A DNA stretch of 64,000 bases from Myxococcales bacterium (lineage in GTDB: Bacteria > Myxococcota_A > Polyangia > Polyangiales > Ga0077539): NCBI GenBank assembly GCA_016793325.1, contig JAEUKI010000042.1, forward strand, positions 1-64,000, read 5' to 3'. The notes beneath the pieces were generated by a model, which was given only the letters and a program-made list of their open reading frames with translations, did no database searches and was not told the origin of the DNA. This document shows positions 7,546 to 15,837 of the stretch, piece by piece (position 1 is the first letter of the stretch; each line of letters opens with the position of its first letter). A program made the position numbers and the translations under genes.

Positions 7546-8454
7546 ATGCTCTTCGACAACGACACCGCCCGATGGCGCGCGGTCTGCGAGCGACGCGCGG
7601 ACGCCGACGGAGCCTTCGTGTTCAGCGTGCGAACCACGGGCGTCTACTGTCGCCCCTCGTGCCCGTCCCGCCGCGCTCGAAGGGACAACGTCGCGTTTCA
7701 CGACACGCCGTCGTCCGCCGAACAACGCGGATTTCGCGCGTGCCTGCGGTGTCTCCCGCGCGACGTATCCGCCAGCGCCGCCGCGGTCGCGACGCTCGCC
7801 TCGATCGCGCGCTTCGTCATTGCGCACGCAAACGAGACCATCACGCTGGCGCAGCTCGCACGGCGCGCAGGGCTCAGCACGTTTCACGGCCAACGCAGCT
7901 TCAAGGCCACCTTCGGAATCTCGCCGAAACACCTGCAAACCGAGGCGCGCGTAGAGCGCTTCAAACGACAGCTCCGCGCCGGTCGCGACGTCCTCACCGC
8001 CGCGATGGAGGCAGGCTTTTCGTCGACCAGCCGGCTCTACGACGCGCTCGACAAGCGCCTCGCCATGTCTGCGCGTAGCTATCGAAGCGGCGGCGCAGGC
8101 GAGCGCGTCGGGCACCGAGCGTTCGAAACTGAACACGGATTCATCCTCGTCGGAGCCACCGAGCGAGGCCCGTGCTTCGTCGACGTCGGAGAGGACCGCG
8201 AAGCCCTTCTCGCGGCGCTATCAAGCGAGTTTCACCAGGCAAATTGCTCACAGATCAAGCTCACTGACGCAGAGCCGTGGCGCTCGTACGAGCGCTCGCT
8301 CGCCTCGAAGATCATCGCCCCTCACCGCGAGTTGCCCGACGATCTCCGACGAGTCGCTCTTCGCGCTGCCGCGAGCTTCGCGCTCCGCGAGGACGCCGCT
8401 AGGCGACCGACGCGCGCATCGAGCCCCGGCGAGCGCTCGCCATCCGCGCCTTGA
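7546..8454 (+). CDS. ada: Ada-like DNA-methylation response regulator lacking the methyltransferase core
   Basis: 302 residues. Residues 1-75 are the methylphosphotriester repair domain with the four zinc cysteines Cys35, Cys39, Cys66 and Cys69 (Cys35 corresponds to the methyl acceptor, Cys38 of E. coli Ada). Residues about 77-180 are an AraC-type DNA-binding domain. From about 200 the start of the O6-methylguanine methyltransferase part is visible (DAEPWRSYERSLASKII, then LPDDL), but the protein then diverges and stops, and the catalytic PCHR motif is absent. The last 56 bases overlap a convergent gene. The ATG at 7546 is the natural start. It may still sense phosphotriesters and activate transcription, but cannot repair O6-alkylguanine. 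Confidence 0.8.
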   Translation: MLFDNDTARWRAVCERRADADGAFVFSVRTTGVYCRPSCPSRRARRDNVAFHDTPSSAEQRGFRACLRCLPRDVSASAAAVATLASIARFVIAHANETITLAQLARRAGLSTFHGQRSFKATFGISPKHLQTEARVERFKRQLRAGRDVLTAAMEAGFSSTSRLYDALDKRLAMSARSYRSGGAGERVGHRAFETEHGFILVGATERGPCFVDVGEDREALLAALSSEFHQANCSQIKLTDAEPWRSYERSLASKIIAPHRELPDDLRRVALRAAASFALREDAARRPTRASSPGERSPSAP

Positions 8455-8914
8455 CGAACAAGCACAGCTCGATCGCAAACAAAACCACGCCCGCGACGAG
8501 CATGGGCGCGACTTGCCACGCGGGCGCCGGCGCGAAGCTCCGTCCGCGCTCGTACAGGTACGCCGCAGCGACGAGCCCCGAGCCAAACGTCCCGAGAAAA
8601 TGCAGGAGATACTCGCCTCTCGGCAGCCCGCCGAGCGGCGCGCGAGACGCTTCTTCGAGCGCCACGTCGAGCGCCGAGTTCACGAGGTCGAGCGCCAAGA
8701 TCCCGAGGATGACCTTGTCCGCGAGCGGGCTCGGCGTCCCGCCCGCCAGCAGCGCCACCGCCGCGACGAAGCACAAGTGACGGACGAAATGCGTGAGCTC
8801 TTCGGCCACGCTCGCGTCGCGCTCGTACAGCTTGAATCGAAACAAGTGGTAGTAGAGCACGTCGATCGCGCCGATCGGCGCAAGCACACACAGAATCAAG
8901 AGCGCGGTGCTCAT
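8399..8914 (-). CDS. Predicted integral membrane protein
   Basis: 171 residues with hydrophobic segments at about 3-22, 45-62, 68-85, 105-122 and 135-155. No family recognised. It is the last gene of the minus-strand arsenic unit and overlaps the dioxygenase gene by ATGA at 8911-8914. Its 3' end runs 56 bp into the convergent ada gene. Membership in the arsenic operon is by position only. Confidence 0.65.
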   Translation of the reverse strand: MSTALLILCVLAPIGAIDVLYYHLFRFKLYERDASVAEELTHFVRHLCFVAAVALLAGGTPSPLADKVILGILALDLVNSALDVALEEASRAPLGGLPRGEYLLHFLGTFGSGLVAAAYLYERGRSFAPAPAWQVAPMLVAGVVLFAIELCLFVKARMASARRGSMRASVA

Positions 8915-9918
8915 CGGGACAGCTCCTGCGTCACGCCCGCGCGAAGCTGCGCGTCACCGTCCTCGAAGTCCGGCGCGCTCAGCCACAGCCGCAGCAGGTG
9001 CCGCTTCTTGTCGGGCTCGTCGAAGTCTTCGTACGCCGTGCGCTTGTGCAGAATCGCCGCGTTCTTCAGCCACTGAACGTCGCCCGGCTCGAACGTCATG
9101 TCGATGTAGAACCGCGGGTCGTTCGCCAAGGCCTCGACGAGCGCGATCGCCTCGTCTTGCAGCGGCGTGAGCCTCGGAGCCTCTTCGAGGTCCTGCGACC
9201 GCCGGATGTACCAGGGGATGAAGAACGTATTGAGCCTCGCGCCGCGCTCGCCCTGCGTCGGCGCCGAACAAATCGGCCGAGACAGCACGATCGGCGGCAT
9301 CCCCTCTTCTTGATACCGCCAGGGAAATTCCTCGAACAGCTGCGCATACAGCTCGGGCCGCGCCCGCTGGATCTCCGCCACGATCGCGCCCGAGCTCACG
9401 ATGCGGCTCGCCCCGCCCGCGCGCGCCGTGCGTCGGCAGAGCAGCCCAATGATGTCCGCGCCGTCCGTGTGAAAATCCTGCTCGGCGCGCGTCGTGTAGA
9501 GCCTCGTGCTCGGCAGGTTCGGGTCCGCGCCCGTGTCCCGGACGTGCGTCATCAGCTCGCCGCGGAGGTTCTGCGAGACGGGGCTCCCGAGGTGCAACCC
9601 GAGCACGGCGAAGCTCCGGGCGAGCTCGTCGGCAGACGCATCGCCGACGGTGAGCCCGCGGAGCAGCACGAAGCCCCGGCCGCGCTCGAGCTCGCGTCGC
9701 CAGCGTGTTGCCGCGTCGAACAGCGGCCCGGACGACGGCAGGTCCGCGCTGCTCAGGCCAGACAGCGCTCGCCCCTCGAGCGAGCGCGCGATGCGCCCAA
9801 CGTCGGCGAGCACCTCGGACGAGAGCACCTCGGTCCACTGATCCGAAGCGCCCACGTCAGCGCGGGTCCAGTACGAAGGTCCGCCGTCGAGCGTCGACGG
9901 CGCGATCGAGCCAGTCAT
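8911..9918 (-). CDS. TauD/TfdA-family dioxygenase
   Basis: 335 residues. A non-haem Fe(II)/2-oxoglutarate oxygenase: the HxD iron motif is in DFHTDGAD (about residues 144-151) and the distal His in ILHKRTAYEDFDEPD near 300, followed by an Arg-rich LLRLWLSAP end. Family members hydroxylate taurine, 2,4-D and other small acids; the substrate here is unknown. The start is set by ATGA overlap with the sigma factor gene, and it in turn overlaps the membrane-protein gene. Placement downstream of arsM and a SigZ-like factor suggests coexpression with arsenic resistance, but no direct arsenic role is established. Confidence 0.8.
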   Translation of the reverse strand: MTGSIAPSTLDGGPSYWTRADVGASDQWTEVLSSEVLADVGRIARSLEGRALSGLSSADLPSSGPLFDAATRWRRELERGRGFVLLRGLTVGDASADELARSFAVLGLHLGSPVSQNLRGELMTHVRDTGADPNLPSTRLYTTRAEQDFHTDGADIIGLLCRRTARAGGASRIVSSGAIVAEIQRARPELYAQLFEEFPWRYQEEGMPPIVLSRPICSAPTQGERGARLNTFFIPWYIRRSQDLEEAPRLTPLQDEAIALVEALANDPRFYIDMTFEPGDVQWLKNAAILHKRTAYEDFDEPDKKRHLLRLWLSAPDFEDGDAQLRAGVTQELSR

Positions 9919-10529
9919 CAGTTCTTCTCCTCGCAGCAGCCGCCGGGCATGACCTCGAGCGAAAATCCCTTGGGCATTCGCCCATCGGGGCGAGGCGAGC
10001 ACGAGAGCACTCTCCCGCGCGCGTCGAGCGCGATCGAGCAGCAATCTTCCAGCGATTTGCGCAGCATCGCGCGCCCGCGCTGCACGCGGGACTTCATCCC
10101 GGACAGCGAGATCCCGAGCATCTCCGCGGCTTGTTTTTGTGTGAGCCCTTCGAGCTCGACCACCGTGAGCGCCTCGCGATAAGGCGACGGGAGCATCGCG
10201 ATGAACGGCGCGAGGTAGCCCGCGACCTCTTCTTCCGCGGCGCGATCGTCTTCTTCGTCGGCCGCGACGGGCTCGGTCGGAGCCTCGTCCGAGACGCGAT
10301 GCTTGGCCGCCGCGCGATGGTGGTCGACGATCGCGTTGCGCGCGATTTGATACACCCACGGGCCGAAGCGCTCTTCGTCGCGGATCGTCCCGAGCCCTCG
10401 TTGGACGCGGAGAAACACCTCTTGCATCACGTCGTCGACGTCCACGTTCGCGCGCACGCGGCGCGCTACGAACGGACGCAACTTCGCGTCGAGCGCGCTC
10501 CAAGCATCGCGCGACGCGGCGTCGATCAC
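9918..10529 (-). CDS. sigZ: SigZ-like ECF RNA polymerase sigma factor
   Basis: 203 residues from a GTG that overlaps the arsM stop (GTGA at 10526-10529); an upstream GTG at 10553 is also in frame. Region 2 spans about 20-80 (DVDDVMQEVFLRVQRGL, FGPWVYQIARNAIVDHH), an acidic linker about 85-105, and region 4 about 110-165 (LPSPYREALTVVELEGLTQKQAAEML). The tail carries cysteines (two after EDC, one in LSCSP, and a terminal pair in GGCCEEKN), as in SigZ proteins, and could sense metals or redox; that is an inference. No anti-sigma gene is adjacent. Confidence 0.8.
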   Translation of the reverse strand: MIDAASRDAWSALDAKLRPFVARRVRANVDVDDVMQEVFLRVQRGLGTIRDEERFGPWVYQIARNAIVDHHRAAAKHRVSDEAPTEPVAADEEDDRAAEEEVAGYLAPFIAMLPSPYREALTVVELEGLTQKQAAEMLGISLSGMKSRVQRGRAMLRKSLEDCCSIALDARGRVLSCSPRPDGRMPKGFSLEVMPGGCCEEKN

Positions 10530-11359
10530 GCCTTGCCTCCAGGCGGGCAGCACGAGGGTCCGCAGCAGGACTTCGCGCCTCCGGGCTTGACCGCTTCGAT
10601 CGTGGCCGAGGCCACGTAGTCCTCGACGCCCGAGCCCGGAAGCCAGTCGCGGATGAACTCCTTGCTCTCGGGCTTCACGTTCACGACGATCTGCTCGAAG
10701 CCTGCGCTCGCGAGCAACGCCCGCAGCGTATCGACGCCCACCGCCCCCGAGACGCAGCCCGTCAGCGCCGCGACGTCGCTCTCGAGCGCCTTCGGCAACG
10801 TCTTCAGCTGCACGACGTCCGAGATCGCGAGCCGTCCGCCCGGCTTGAGCACGCGGAGCGCCTCGCGAAACACCGACTCTTTGTCGGGGCTGAGGTTGAT
10901 CACGCAGTTCGACAGGATCACGTCGACCTCGCCGTCGCCGATGGGGAGGTGCTCGATCTCGCCAAGGCGAAAATCAACGTTTGTCGCGTTGACCTTCACA
11001 GCGTTGGCGCGCGCCTTCGAGACCATGTCCGGCGTCATGTCCACGCCGATGACCTTGCCCTTCGGTCCCACTTGCTTGGCCGCGAGAAAGCAGTCGATCC
11101 CGCCGCCAGCGCCGAGGTCGAGCACGGTCTCGCCGTCCTTCAGCGCGGCGATCGCCTGAGGATTTCCGCAGCCGAGCCCCATGTTCGCGCCGTCGGGCAG
11201 CGCCGCGAGCTCGTCCGCCGAGTAGCCGAGCTTCGCGCTCGACTCCGCCGTGAATCCTCCGCAGCAGCCAGGGGCGCAGCTCGAGGCGGTGTTGCGCGCG
11301 ACCTTCGCGTACTCCTCGCGAACCGTGGCGCGGACTGCATCGTTCGTTTGCTCTTTCAT
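10526..11359 (-). CDS. arsM: Arsenite methyltransferase
   Basis: 277 residues. S-adenosylmethionine-dependent methylation of As(III) in the cytoplasm. Motif I is VLDLGAGGGIDC (79-90). The arsenic-binding cysteines Cys64 (GLGCGNP), Cys152 (LSNCVINL) and Cys202 (TGCVSGA) match the three essential cysteines of characterised ArsM proteins. An N-terminal SSCAPGCCGG cluster and a C-terminal SCCGPSCCPPGG tail add further thiols. It starts 4 bp inside the preceding arsC-arsN2 gene (ATGA) and is followed by the sigma factor gene. Confidence 0.92.
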   Translation of the reverse strand: MKEQTNDAVRATVREEYAKVARNTASSCAPGCCGGFTAESSAKLGYSADELAALPDGANMGLGCGNPQAIAALKDGETVLDLGAGGGIDCFLAAKQVGPKGKVIGVDMTPDMVSKARANAVKVNATNVDFRLGEIEHLPIGDGEVDVILSNCVINLSPDKESVFREALRVLKPGGRLAISDVVQLKTLPKALESDVAALTGCVSGAVGVDTLRALLASAGFEQIVVNVKPESKEFIRDWLPGSGVEDYVASATIEAVKPGGAKSCCGPSCCPPGGKA

Positions 11360-12279
11360 GACGTCTTGTCTCCTTTGCTTTGGGTGACGGGCTTGCTCCC
11401 GAAAGGACGCAAGGTTTGTAGATCAGCGACCATACAAATCGCCGAACTCGGACAAATTGCAGCGAATTCAGGGGACTTTTGCAGCGCCTCCGGCGCGCTC
11501 GACCGAGGCACGACCGCAAACCCCACCTCGCGGAAGAAGGCCTCGGCGGTCGTCGTGAGCAGGTAGACCGACGAGAGCCCTCGGCGCGCTGCGGCCTCGA
11601 GGCGCTCTCGTACGAGCGCGTGCCCGAGCCCTCGCGCGCGATGCGACGTCGCGACCGCGACCGAACGGAGCAGCCCCACGCCGCCGTGAGACTCGAGCCC
11701 CGCGGTCGCCACGATCGCTCCGGCGTCGCGCACAACGACGAATCCTTCTGGAAATTGCCCCGCGAGATCGTCGACCGGGAGCCCCGCAGCGCCGACGAGC
11801 GCGCGCACGTCGCGAAGGTCTCCCTCCGTCGCCGCGTCCATCGTCGTGTCGAGCAGCCCTCGCTGCCTCCCGAACCGCACGAGCTTCGCGCGGATCTCGT
11901 CGCGCGCGGCCCGAAACCGCGCGAGCATCTCGTCGCGCCCGATCGTCGGATCTTTGCTCGCCGGATCGCGGACCGGCCAGTGCAGCCGCGTCGCCGCCCC
12001 GAGAAACGCTGGACAAACCTCCTCGGCGCACAGCGTGATCACCGTGTCGACCGTGCTCGGGTCGATCGTGCTCACGGACTTCGATCGATGCGCCCCGAGG
12101 TCCACGCCGAGCTCGCGCATCACTTCGACCGCGTACGGGTTGACCGTCGACGGCTCGCTCCCCGCGCTCTGAATCGACGCGCGATCGCCGAAGAGCATCC
12201 GCGCGAGCCCCTCGGCCATCTGGCTGCGCGCGGAGTTTGCCACACACAAAAACAAAAGCGCTTGTCGTTGCTCGTTCAT
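11356..12279 (-). CDS. arsC: Arsenate reductase fused to an ArsN2-type acetyltransferase
   Basis: 307 residues. Residues 1-140 are a low-molecular-weight-phosphatase-type arsenate reductase: loop CVANSAR at 12-18 and the cysteine relay Cys12, Cys84, Cys89, equivalent to the triad of thioredoxin-coupled ArsC, which reduces arsenate to arsenite. Residues about 150-280 are a GNAT acetyltransferase (LRSVAVATSHRARGLGHALV is the acetyl-CoA loop, then VYLLTTTAEAFF) of the ArsN2 kind found in ars operons. No linker stop or frameshift is seen, so it is a true fusion. It lies between acr3 and arsM. Confidence 0.9.
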   Translation of the reverse strand: MNEQRQALLFLCVANSARSQMAEGLARMLFGDRASIQSAGSEPSTVNPYAVEVMRELGVDLGAHRSKSVSTIDPSTVDTVITLCAEEVCPAFLGAATRLHWPVRDPASKDPTIGRDEMLARFRAARDEIRAKLVRFGRQRGLLDTTMDAATEGDLRDVRALVGAAGLPVDDLAGQFPEGFVVVRDAGAIVATAGLESHGGVGLLRSVAVATSHRARGLGHALVRERLEAAARRGLSSVYLLTTTAEAFFREVGFAVVPRSSAPEALQKSPEFAAICPSSAICMVADLQTLRPFGSKPVTQSKGDKTS

Positions 12280-12289
12280 CGAAGGGTCC

Positions 12290-13390
12290 TCAGGAGGGCG
12301 AGTTTGCGGTCGGGGCGCTCGCGTCGGCGGGCTTGTGCCCGAAGAGCCGCCCGCGCGCGAAGAGAGCCACCTTCACGAGCCCGAGCAGCACCGGGACCTC
12401 GACGAGCGGCCCGACCACCGCGGCGAAGGCAGCGCCACTTTTCAAGCCGAAGCTCGCGATGGCGACGGCGATCGCGAGCTCGAAGTTGTTCGACGCGGCG
12501 GTAAACGAGAGCGTCGCCGAGCGCGCGTAGTCCGCGCCCGCGCGGCGGCTCATGAAGAGCGACACGACGAACATCACGACGAAGTAGATCAGCAGCGGGA
12601 GCGCGACCCGCAGCACGTCGAGCGGGAGCCGAACGATCGCCTGCCCCTGGAGCGAGAACATCACGACGATCGTAAACAAGAGGGACACGAGCGTGATCGG
12701 CGCGATCGTGGGGACGAATCGCTGCTCGTACCACGCGCGACCCTTCGCGCCGACGAGCGCGCGTCGCGTGAGAAAACCCGCGGCGAACGGGATCCCGAGG
12801 TACACGGCCACGCTCTTGGCGATGTCCGTCACGGACACGTTCACGACCGTGCTCTGCAGCCCGAGGAGCCTAGGCAACAACGTCGCGAACACGTACGCGT
12901 ACACAGGAAAGAACAGCACTTGAAACACCGAGTTGAACGCCACGAGGCCGGCGCAGTACTCGGTGTCGCCCTCGGCGAGCTCGTTCCACACGATGACCAT
13001 CGCGATGCAGCGCGCGAGACCGATGAGGATCAAGCCGAGCATGTACTCGGGCTTGTCGCGCAAGAAGACCACCGCGAGCCCGAACATCAACAGCGGCCCC
13101 ACCACCCAGTTCTGCACGAGCGAAAGCGCGAGCACGCGCTTGTTGCGAAAGACCCTGCCGATCTCCTCGTAGCGCACCTTCGCGAGCGGCGGAAACATCA
13201 TCAAAATGAGCCCCACCGCGATCGGGATCGACGTCGTCCCCACGCTCGCTCGCTCGATCGCCGCGCGAACGCCAGGCGCCGCGTACCCGAGCGCCACCCC
13301 GAGCGCCATCGCCGCGAAGATCCACAGCGTCAGGTATCGATCCACGAACGAGAGCCGACCGCTCTTCTTCTCGTCACCACCGTCGCTCAT
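12290..13390 (-). CDS. acr3: Acr3-type arsenite efflux permease
   Basis: 366 residues with about ten membrane spans in the inner membrane; exports As(OH)3/arsenite. The essential Acr3 cysteine is Cys128 in GLARCIAMV and the conserved Glu is Glu304 in AASNNFELAIA. It is the first gene of the arsenic unit; the next gene starts 10 bp after its stop. A palindrome near-identical to the one at the arsR start lies 25 bp upstream, so it should be repressed by ArsR and induced by arsenite. Confidence 0.92.
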   Translation of the reverse strand: MSDGGDEKKSGRLSFVDRYLTLWIFAAMALGVALGYAAPGVRAAIERASVGTTSIPIAVGLILMMFPPLAKVRYEEIGRVFRNKRVLALSLVQNWVVGPLLMFGLAVVFLRDKPEYMLGLILIGLARCIAMVIVWNELAEGDTEYCAGLVAFNSVFQVLFFPVYAYVFATLLPRLLGLQSTVVNVSVTDIAKSVAVYLGIPFAAGFLTRRALVGAKGRAWYEQRFVPTIAPITLVSLLFTIVVMFSLQGQAIVRLPLDVLRVALPLLIYFVVMFVVSLFMSRRAGADYARSATLSFTAASNNFELAIAVAIASFGLKSGAAFAAVVGPLVEVPVLLGLVKVALFARGRLFGHKPADASAPTANSPS

Positions 13391-13414
13391 CGCGCGCGCC
13401 TCGCGTCCCTTTTC

Positions 13415-13430
13415 ATCGTTGTGTTACGAT
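13415..13430. promoter_or_regulatory. ArsR operator at acr3
   Basis: ATCGTT-GTGT-TACGAT, an inverted repeat with 6-base arms and 4-base spacer (one mismatch), 25 bp upstream of the acr3 ATG. It matches the site at the arsR start in arm sequence and spacing. Confidence 0.75.
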
Positions 13431-13456
13431 TGATCGTCTGCCCCGCCCGAACTCGC

Positions 13457-13795
13457 TCACAAGCCGCCCACCAACACGCGCAGGCGCTTGAGCGCGCGCG
13501 GCTCGATGCAGTAGCAAACGCGCGGCCCGTCCACCTCGCCGCGAATGAGCCCCGCCTCCTTGAGGACCTTCAAGTGCTGCGAGACCGTCGACTGCGCGAC
13601 GGGGAGCTCGCCCACCAGATCGCCGCAGATGCACCCGTTGGTGCGCAGCAAGATCCGGACGATCTTCACCCGCACCGGATGCCCGATGGCCTTGGCCAGC
13701 GCCGCGAGCTCCTCGTCGGCCTCGTCGCCTTCGACAGGGCGCCGGTCCACGTCGTCGCGCGCCGGAGGACAGCAAACCGCCGGGGTTTCTTTCAT
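13457..13795 (-). CDS. arsR: Arsenic-responsive ArsR repressor
   Basis: 112 residues. Winged helix-turn-helix with the ArsR recognition helix at VAQSTVSQHLKVLKEAGLI. Cys55 and Cys57 (NGCICGDL) lie near the DNA-binding helices, as As(III) ligands do in several ArsR subtypes; further cysteines are at 8-9 and in the C-terminal VCYCIE. I chose the ATG at 13793-13795, which sits inside a perfect palindrome, over an upstream in-frame start at 13834. It is transcribed in the same direction as acr3 but from its own operator. Confidence 0.88.
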   Translation of the reverse strand: MKETPAVCCPPARDDVDRRPVEGDEADEELAALAKAIGHPVRVKIVRILLRTNGCICGDLVGELPVAQSTVSQHLKVLKEAGLIRGEVDGPRVCYCIEPRALKRLRVLVGGL

Positions 13796-13809
13796 CGTAT
13801 TTCTACGAT
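13794..13809. promoter_or_regulatory. ArsR operator at arsR
   Basis: Perfect 6-4-6 inverted repeat ATCGTA-TTTC-TACGAT that overlaps the arsR start codon. Bound repressor would block its own translation start region and promoter. Confidence 0.8.
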
Positions 13810-13847
13810 AGACGCTCGACCCCCGCGCCGTCAACGCGCGGGCGCGC

Positions 13848-14606
13848 TTACTTCTGTTCCATGAGCGTGCGGACGACCTGACCGATCACCGCGCCGCCGT
13901 CGATCACGAACTCGTGCCCCGTCGAATACGTCGCGTCCGCGAGCAGATAGAGCAGCAGCGCAGTGACCTCCTCGGGCTCGCCGACGCGCGCGATCGGCTG
14001 CGACGCCGCGATCGCGTCCGCGTCGAGCCCCGCGATCATCGGCGTGCGAATCGGCCCCGGATGGATCGAATTGACCCGAATATTGTGCGGTCCGAGCTCG
14101 AGCGCCGCCGCCTTGGTCAGCCCGCGCAGCCCCCACTTGCTCGCGACGTACGCGCCGAGGTTCGCGTAGCCCTGAAGCCCCGCGGTCGACGAGATGTTCA
14201 CGATCGAGCCTCCCCCCGCGCGTCGAATCGACGGAACGGTGTAGTGCATCCCCAGCCAACACCCCGTGAGGTTGATGTCGATCGTCCTTCGAAACACCGC
14301 AGGATCCGTGCTCTCGATCGCGCCGAACGTCACGACGCCAGCGTTGTTGACGAGGTGCGTGACGGGGCCGAATCGCTTCTCGGCGAGCGCGACGACGGAC
14401 TGCCACTCGGCTTCGTTCGTCACGTCGTGGTGCTGATACACGGCCCGTCCTCCGAGCGAGGCGACGACCGCTTGTCCCTCGTCGTCGAGCACGTCCGTCG
14501 CGACCACGCGCGCCCCCGCGCGAACGAGCTGCCTGACGTGCTCAGCGCCCATTCCGCGCGCTGCCCCTGTGACGATCACGACCTTGTCTTCGAGTGAATT
14601 GCGCAT
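13848..14606 (-). CDS. SDR-family dehydrogenase
   Basis: 252 residues, a classical SDR of the glucose-dehydrogenase/3-beta-hydroxysteroid type. Cofactor loop TGAARGMG at 13-20, NNAG at 87-90, Asn112, Ser139/140, Tyr153 and Lys157. GAGG about 8 bases before the ATG at 14604-14606 supports this start over the longer frame. It is separated from arsR by 52 bp and reads in the same direction, but no arsenic link is evident. Substrate unknown. Confidence 0.85.
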   Translation of the reverse strand: MRNSLEDKVVIVTGAARGMGAEHVRQLVRAGARVVATDVLDDEGQAVVASLGGRAVYQHHDVTNEAEWQSVVALAEKRFGPVTHLVNNAGVVTFGAIESTDPAVFRRTIDINLTGCWLGMHYTVPSIRRAGGGSIVNISSTAGLQGYANLGAYVASKWGLRGLTKAAALELGPHNIRVNSIHPGPIRTPMIAGLDADAIAASQPIARVGEPEEVTALLLYLLADATYSTGHEFVIDGGAVIGQVVRTLMEQK

Positions 14607-14740
14607 CGCTGTTACCTCGAAGCGCGCCATCGCAACGAGCGTGCCTCGCACGACGACCCGCGAGTTCTCAGCGAAGCGAGCGGCAACTCCGCCCGACACG
14701 CGCAAGCGATGCACGCGAGGCGCACAGGAGGTGCTCGAGC

Positions 14741-15454
14741 TCAGCGCGCGCGCTCAACGTTGGCGATGGCGAACACCTGCGCGAGGATCACCACGTCGAG
14801 CGCGAAGTGAACGGCGATCGCCCAGCCGAGCCCGCCGGTCTGGAGCGTCGCGTGCGTCGCGAGCCACCCCAAGAAGCCCGCCATCAACGCGCCGACGGCG
14901 CCCCCGGGCCGTCCCCAATAGTGCGGAACCCCGAAGAGCGCCCCCGCGACGAGGGCGATCGCGCCAGGGCTCGCGACGCCGTCGAGCGCCGTCACGAGCG
15001 CCCCGCGAAAGAGCAGCTCTTCGCTCGTCGCGTTGACGATCGACGCAATCGACGCCCATGGAAGCGCGCGCGCCACCGAGCGAGCGTCGGGCCGCGCGCG
15101 AGACTGCCTCCACACGACAAACGCCGTCATCAACGACGCGATCGCCGCGAAGCGAACGCCCACCACGAGCCACGTGTCCCCTGGCTCGGCCACGACCGAG
15201 GCCGATCGCGCGATCACGCCGACGTCCCCGAACCGGAGAAATCTTGGCCAACGGACGGGGCCGTCGACCGCCCGCGCCGCCCACGCGCACACAAAAACAA
15301 GCGACGCGACCGCGAGCGCCCTCGGCTGGTAGCGACGATGCATCGCGAGCGCCGACCCCTCGCCGCGCGTCGCGCGCTCGCTCTCGCGTCCGAGCCACAA
15401 GAGCGCCGCCGCGCCCGCGCCCACGGCGACGCCGCCGACGATCGAAGCGATCAT
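14741..15454 (-). CDS. CPBP-family intramembrane metalloprotease
   Basis: 237 residues with about seven membrane spans. The three CPBP (CAAX protease/Abi) motifs are present: Glu-Glu-x-x-x-Arg in NATSEELLFRGAL, His in GVPHYWG and His-x-x-x-Asp in HFALDVVI. Members cleave membrane or prenylated peptides, or act in bacteriocin immunity. The start is set by ATGA overlap with the upstream membrane-protein gene (15451-15454); the two form one unit opposite the PadR gene. Confidence 0.82.
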   Translation of the reverse strand: MIASIVGGVAVGAGAAALLWLGRESERATRGEGSALAMHRRYQPRALAVASLVFVCAWAARAVDGPVRWPRFLRFGDVGVIARSASVVAEPGDTWLVVGVRFAAIASLMTAFVVWRQSRARPDARSVARALPWASIASIVNATSEELLFRGALVTALDGVASPGAIALVAGALFGVPHYWGRPGGAVGALMAGFLGWLATHATLQTGGLGWAIAVHFALDVVILAQVFAIANVERAR

Positions 15455-15837
15455 CGCGACCGCTCCGACCCGTCGCTTCGCAGCACGAAGAACCCCGCCG
15501 AGAGCAGCGCAGCGACCGGCGCCCACACGCGCTCGACGGGCGACCGAGAGACCGCGTTGGCCAGAGCCCCGAGCGCGAAGAGCGCGGCGACGATCGAGCA
15601 CACACCTCTCCGAGCTCGACCGAGTAGCCACGGACGAAGCGCCACCCCCATGAGCGCCGCGTACACGATCAATGACACAGCGCTCGCCGCACGAAGCCCC
15701 AGCGGAAGCGCGCCGCGATGCGCCCCACCCCACGCGAGCGCCCCCCACGGAGCCCCGAGCACGAGCGCGCACTGAAACAGCGCCACGACGAGCAGCAGCC
15801 CTGCCACGCCGCGCGAAACCAACGATCGGCGAAACAT
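15451..15837 (-). CDS. Small four-span membrane protein
   Basis: 128 residues with hydrophobic segments at about 9-30, 45-65, 80-97 and 103-120 and a basic C-terminal tail. No family recognised. It is cotranscribed with the CPBP protease and divergent from the PadR regulator; its ATG lies inside the candidate PadR operator. Confidence 0.65.
   Translation of the reverse strand: MFRRSLVSRGVAGLLLVVALFQCALVLGAPWGALAWGGAHRGALPLGLRAASAVSLIVYAALMGVALRPWLLGRARRGVCSIVAALFALGALANAVSRSPVERVWAPVAALLSAGFFVLRSDGSERSR

Noticed and set aside
9919..10503. N-terminal extension of the TauD-like dioxygenase
   Set aside because: It is the out-of-frame shadow of the SigZ-like gene; the natural start overlaps the sigma gene stop.
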